A program made the position numbers and the translations under genes. The notes below the pieces were generated by a model. That model saw only the letters and a program-made list of their open reading frames with translations, had not been told where the DNA came from and searched no databases. From the NCBI GenBank assembly GCA_033439265.1, contig JAVTVX010000027.1, forward strand, positions 7,331,001-7,395,000: 64,000 bases of DNA, written 5' to 3'. Below are positions 59,330 to 64,000 of the stretch, in pieces (position 1 is the first letter of the stretch; each line of letters begins with the position of its first letter). Origin of the DNA: Dillenia suffruticosa. Taxonomy: Eukaryota; Streptophyta; Magnoliopsida; Dilleniales; Dilleniaceae.

Positions 59330-60248
59330 CTGCTGAACTTGTTCAAATGCAAAAGAAGGAAAAGTCTGCGCAGTCAACGGCATAGACTCCTGCGTATATG
59401 ACAAAGCAAGGAATTTTTTATCATCAATCGGAATTGTTTTAACAGCCATTATTTTTCATAAAATAATACAATAAATTAATTAATAGTCATTAAATAATAA
59501 TATGATAATTTAATTGCAAGATTGTAAAAACTCACAAAAAGCAATTATTTTTTATGCTCTCGATCCCCTTTCTTTTTGCCACCTCACTGTCAAATCAGCC
59601 AGGAAAACTCCAACTTTTTACCATGAAAATTTTTCAAAATGTTTACTTCGTTACTACAAAAATAACATCCTGATTTTTATTTTCATATTCTCTTGAAACA
59701 CTTCCGTGAAGCGGTAAACCCTACGCCGATGCATCAAACAATTGATCAATACTTCTCACCATTATTCCTGTTTTCACTTGCGTATCATATATTGCAAATC
59801 TCAACGTGCATGGGATTGATGCATTTACATGCTTCTCAGATAGTTTTCTCACTCCAAATTCAATCATGAATCACTAGAATATGGCCAACATAATCGATTT
59901 CAGCATTGTCCCATCCATCATTTGCATTACAGCAACCATGTCCATTTTCTCCTATAAAAATCTAAGCCTCCAGCTAAAAACAACCATGTCCAAAATTTCC
60001 TTTCTTCTCTATCATAAGCTAATCTCCTACACATCTACATATAAGAGGGATGGGGTGTTACCATTGAATCAATTCCTGCACTGAGACACCTCAGACAAGC
60101 AAACCATGTTACCCATTTCGGATGAATGAATAACGATGTGGCATGGGATCACTAAAACTTCTGAATGGAACTGCATTTGACTTCTCTGTAACTTCAGAGC
60201 GTTTTGGGAATTAAACAAACAGAATTGTGCCATCAGGAGAACTCGGTA
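58921..60248. other. Spacer downstream of ELP4, with a GA microsatellite
   Basis: Includes a (GA)n tract at 59256-59327. Open frames across the tract are artefacts of the dinucleotide repeat. Nothing else is recognised; the part nearest 60248 should be the ELP4 3' UTR. Confidence 0.5.
59256..59327. repeat. (GA)n microsatellite, about 72 bp
   Basis: Uninterrupted GA run within the gene-free spacer. Confidence 0.98.
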
Positions 60249-62669
60249 CTAAAAATCAAGGGCTCCTGTCCTTGATGACCCAGAACAACTACCTGTTGTG
60301 GCATATGAAGTCCCACTTGCACCATCCACTGGAGCTTGATTTAGACATTCTAATGTCAAGTACCTACGCCTCTGAAGCTTGATGGAAAATGTTGTAGCTT
60401 CCAAAATTACAGGCACCTGCAGACAACATTAAAACAACGGAGCTCAAAAAAGGAAGGAATCAAAACTGAATTGATCAAACACCAAGAGTTCTAGGTACTG
60501 GTAAACCCCGCCAAAATACTCTAAAGCTCCAAAAAATAATCATAATAATTAATTAATTAAAAAAATAATAAAAAAGGCATAATGCTGGAATGTATTGGTC
60601 AAACTTATGGTTTCTTCGATTAGAACACAAGCAATAAAATTACTGGGAGAGCGTTAATAGGATTAATAACCACATCAAAGGATATGAATCACAACTGGTG
60701 GGTAACATTCAAAGGAAAAGATTTACAAAATACAGAGAACCATATTTAATGCATTTGCAGAGATTTGGAAGAACCAAGTTCTAAATGATGTAAATGGGAG
60801 ATGCAAATTTGTCACAGAAAAAGATTTATAACTTCAACAAACACATGGTCTTGCCTATGAATCTCTTCCACCCTATTTGTGTATGGAAACACCACAGCAC
60901 GCAAATGTAATACACTACCATGGGTAACAGGATTAATCCAAGGCAAATTCTTCAAGTACCTGTGTGTTGGCCCTTGCAACTTTGTGCACATTTAGTAGGC
61001 CCACCATGTCCTGATAACCAGTAAGAAGTTTTGCCAACTCCTTGTCCTCATCTGAAACATGTCGCAGCTATGGTTATGCACAACAAACAACCAAGGTTTA
61101 GATGCTAATGTAAGCAAAACTTGAATATGTACCTTGGATTGCTTTAACTGAAAGCAATATGTCCGACAAATGTTGCCACCTCTTGCAAAAGGATGGCGAA
61201 AGAAGGGAAGGTGGAAAGCTTATAATAGCCACTGCATTTGAAGACCGTACCAAGCTTTTCAGAGATCTGATAAAAGAAAGCATATCCCAGTCCTACATGA
61301 TAACATGTTAACAAAAGAAGAAAAAGGAAAATAAAATACCTCTCTGTTGTAATAATTAGTTACACAAAATATTAGTCATAGTATAATTCCTTCAAGAAGC
61401 ATGGAATCTTAATTGAAGGGGCCTAAAAGATGAAGTAAGAAGCAATTTTGATACAGCACAAAAGTTCAAGATGATGAATTTAACTAAGCTTATTAGGGAT
61501 CAGTGCCACTAACCATGTTGGAGTATCCACATTGTGGAGCACAAAATGACTGAATGGCTATGCGACCAATGCAAGAAGTGATGCCATCACTTCTGTTAAC
61601 CAGATTAGAAGGTTGTCAGAACAATATGTGAAACTATAAACCAGGCCGGTAAGAGTTTTCTCTGAGAAACCCAAAAGTTAAGAAGTAAAATTTGCCATTG
61701 AAATAAAAGATATTTGAAGCTTCAGCTTCTTCAAGAAGCAAGGAAATTGAAGAAATAAAGAAAAGAAGAGCAAAGAATTCCGATGGCTTAAAAAGATAAT
61801 ACTCAGTCACCAGACCACAGCTAAGATGGAGAAATTAATAACTAAAGAATCTCAGAGGACAATTGAGAACCCAGTTAGATTTGAACATAATCCAAAAAGC
61901 TCTAATAGAAAGGTCAGACGAAAACAGAAAAAGCAATGCAGGCTAATCAACTCTTAAAAGCAAAAAAGAAAATGCGTATAACTTCCAACAAATCTCAGTT
62001 TGCTAGTCTCAATTTATAGCCTGGTGTCAATAGAATTCCACATATTTCAACCAGCTGTACATAGGAAAAAACTCATTGTGCACACAGCTATGCAGTCTTA
62101 GAAATATAATCAAATGAAAATGACAGCTAGAAAGATTGGCAAGTTACAAAGCCATCATATGGAAGCACATCAGAAATCATTTTAAGATACAAAGTTAAAA
62201 GTCTGAAACAAGGAAAGGATGCAATGGAGAACCACCAGGATGTCTACATTCTAACTGCTAGCCACACTTCACTCAATCTTCTGCTAATGAATAAACAAGT
62301 TATGGAATGGAGAAGGAAATGACGGTCACTGCAGCTAAAGAAATTAAAAAAAAAAAAAACAAAACAAAACACCTAGTATATGATCTGAGAATGATGCTTT
62401 TCACAAGTAAAACCTGAGATCACTTGAATAGTTGAAAATGAACATGACGAGATGAATATGAACATACCAACAGGGAGAGCAGAACATGTATAGCTTCTGA
62501 GCCATCAAATACCTTGGTATTTCATTTAAAAATGTGGAACAATGTTCACGGAAAGAAGTGAGATTGACAGGATCTTGAATGCTAACACAACTGATCTGCT
62601 GTCCAGTCAAAAAGTGCCTCTCCAGTGGTTTCCGCAGGTCAAAGTCACTGCAGTATTCATGCTTAATAT
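60249..62669 (-). CDS. ELP4: Elongator complex subunit 4 (ELP4/ELO1), 3' part
   Basis: ELP4 belongs to the Elp4-5-6 ring of Elongator, which works with the Elp3 subunit in tRNA wobble-uridine modification and, in plants, affects transcription and growth. Five exons on the - strand join in frame: 62669-62513, 61592-61514, 61292-61133, 61051-60960, 60416-60249 (stop). They give 217 residues. Family landmarks in order: [120 protein letters not shown]; end GALDF. This is the RecA-like fold without its N-terminal part. The first visible exon starts inside a codon; about 140 N-terminal residues must be encoded beyond 64000. No break is seen. Confidence 0.93.
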
Positions 62670-63622
62670 CTGCACAATCACAACAGAATTAGCTCCTTCC
62701 CCTTCCGCAAACTCTAATAACTTCAGGAGTAGTGAAAATGAGATATATGCCAATGCACAGTATCACAATTGATTGTAAATCAACACAGAGTTGCATTTAT
62801 GGGCCACAAAGTCACCATCACCAGTTTTGGTCAGTGTATACAACTACACGTGCAGCTAATAGATCATGGCTATTAGACAACTACTATCTTCTCACCAACC
62901 TGTTAATACAAAGTGAAGAATGCCTTCAGGAAAGAATGATTTGGCAGAAAAGGGGGAGGCTCATTTATTCATCTTTGTTACAAATTCACTACAACAAGTT
63001 GAGATTATTATTAAACTTTCTAAAGCTATGCAAGATCCAATATTTGAATCTTAAACATTACACCAGTGAGCTTTTGAGCCCAAAAACACAGTTCGGGCAG
63101 TTTGCTTACAAATGTGCATGGTTCATGGCCTACTGCACATTGCTCAATCGGTTTACTGAAGCATACCCGAAGGGTAGTGGCTGAGGCTACATTAAACTTT
63201 ATAAAGCATCCCTGGACACAAGAATTTAATCAGTAGGAATGCTCAGCTATGAAGCTTAAGTAAGATATGGCATGATCGAGATAAAACGCTGAGAAAGTAC
63301 TACTTACAAGCAAACATTAATAAAGAGGCACTATGGGTGACTTCATTGCAACCAAATAAGAAATCCACAAAACTAGTTATACATCACATCCAAAATGAAT
63401 GGGAAGGAAAAAGAAGTTATGGGATATTTAAAACATATATCAACAAATAATCAAAGGCTCCACACACCTGCACCCCTTCCAAAAAGACAAAAGAGGTAAA
63501 AGAAATCCTCTCTCTGCATGTTAACCAAACGATAGCCACAGGTTTCAAACGAATCAATTTGATTCAAGCTTAGGACACTGCCTCCGCATACTTAACTTAT
63601 CATATCGCACACATGCACACAA

Positions 63623-63660
<38 letters not shown>

Positions 63661-64000
63661 TTATTTATATATATACATACGTATGATGGGCACCTAAGAA
63701 ATATGCAATGGAGTAAACAACGACAACACCTAAATCCATGGACGTAAAACACAAAATCCATACCCCAATTTCTTACACAGTGCACCTCCTTAAAAAATAG
63801 CCCTTCTAAAATTGAGACAAAATCTTTCCTCCAAATTGCTTCCAACAAAGATGTGAACCTTGAACACAGCTAGAGATTTCCAAACATATTTCCATCTAAA
63901 AAGACTTCCACCTCTACTCCACTTCTGCAGTAAATCACAACCTCAGGCCTTTCCAGATGCCCTAGATGGTTTTGAACAGGGTTTGATCCGCCCTTCCTGC
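62670..64000. other. Probable ELP4 intron sequence
   Basis: No exon matching the missing ELP4 N-terminus (P-loop-like region and the following helices) could be found on the - strand. The region is therefore probably a long intron. It contains an (AC)n tract near 63626-63657. The ORF across 62732-63184 on the + strand is not recognised and is antisense to the gene. Confidence 0.5.
63626..63657. repeat. (AC)n microsatellite
   Basis: About 32 bases of AC repeats, preceded by looser cacacatgcacacaaacat and followed by an AT-rich tail. Confidence 0.95.

Noticed and set aside
62732..63184. 150-aa ORF on the + strand
   Set aside because: It is antisense to the ELP4 locus, probably in an intron, with no recognised domain and no supporting splice or promoter signals.

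Overview
The window is plant nuclear DNA. It has GT-AG introns of 0.1-1.9 kb, AT-rich non-coding sequence, long GA/CT/AT microsatellites, and nested copia, gypsy-type, CACTA and Mutator-like elements. Gene content fits a eudicot with a fairly large, repeat-rich genome. The species cannot be named from the sequence alone. Exon coordinates were counted by hand from reading frame and splice sites; repeat edges are approximate unless a terminal motif is named.

Four real genes are visible. (1) A complete 16-exon rhamnogalacturonate lyase gene (PL4, + strand, 6855-14267, 686 aa): a secreted pectin-degrading wall enzyme. (2, 3) Two tandem, same-strand cinnamyl-alcohol-dehydrogenase-like genes of the ELI3/CAD7-8 type (34578-39951, 360 aa; 49767-53883, 361 aa). 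They share splice positions exactly, and exons 2-5 have identical lengths. (4) The 3' five exons of an Elongator subunit 4 (ELP4/ELO1) gene on the - strand (60249-62669); its 5' exons lie beyond the window.

Layout: 1-3.6 kb, decayed Ty1/copia remnant split by another repeat; 3.6-6.85 kb, no gene, one possible MITE; 6.85-14.3 kb, RG lyase with tandem duplications in introns 3, 7 and 8; 16.57-18.76 kb, Mutator-like element (Pack-MULE type) carrying a rearranged aspartyl-protease fragment; 19.2-29.5 kb, two copia elements of one family lying tail-to-tail; 29.6-33.8 kb, two gypsy-type LTR copies in opposite orientation around three minisatellite arrays; 34.5-40 kb, first CAD gene; 40.6-48.9 kb, an 8.3-kb CACTA element with exact TAA target duplication and probably a second CACTA element nested in its transposase remnant; 49.7-53.9 kb, second CAD gene; 54.4-57.05 kb, compact CACTA-like element with TTT target duplication and AGCGACGAA-type repeats; 57-60.2 kb, small AT-rich repeats; 60.2-64 kb, ELP4 3' half.

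The genes do not form an operon-like unit. The two CAD paralogues are a local duplication later pushed about 10 kb apart, mostly by the CACTA insertion. No novel multi-gene system is seen. The most unusual items are the inverted LTR/minisatellite block, the Pack-MULE chimeric ORF, the nested CACTA elements, a duplicated splice acceptor in the RG lyase gene and a U2 snRNA 5'-end fragment in a CAD intron.
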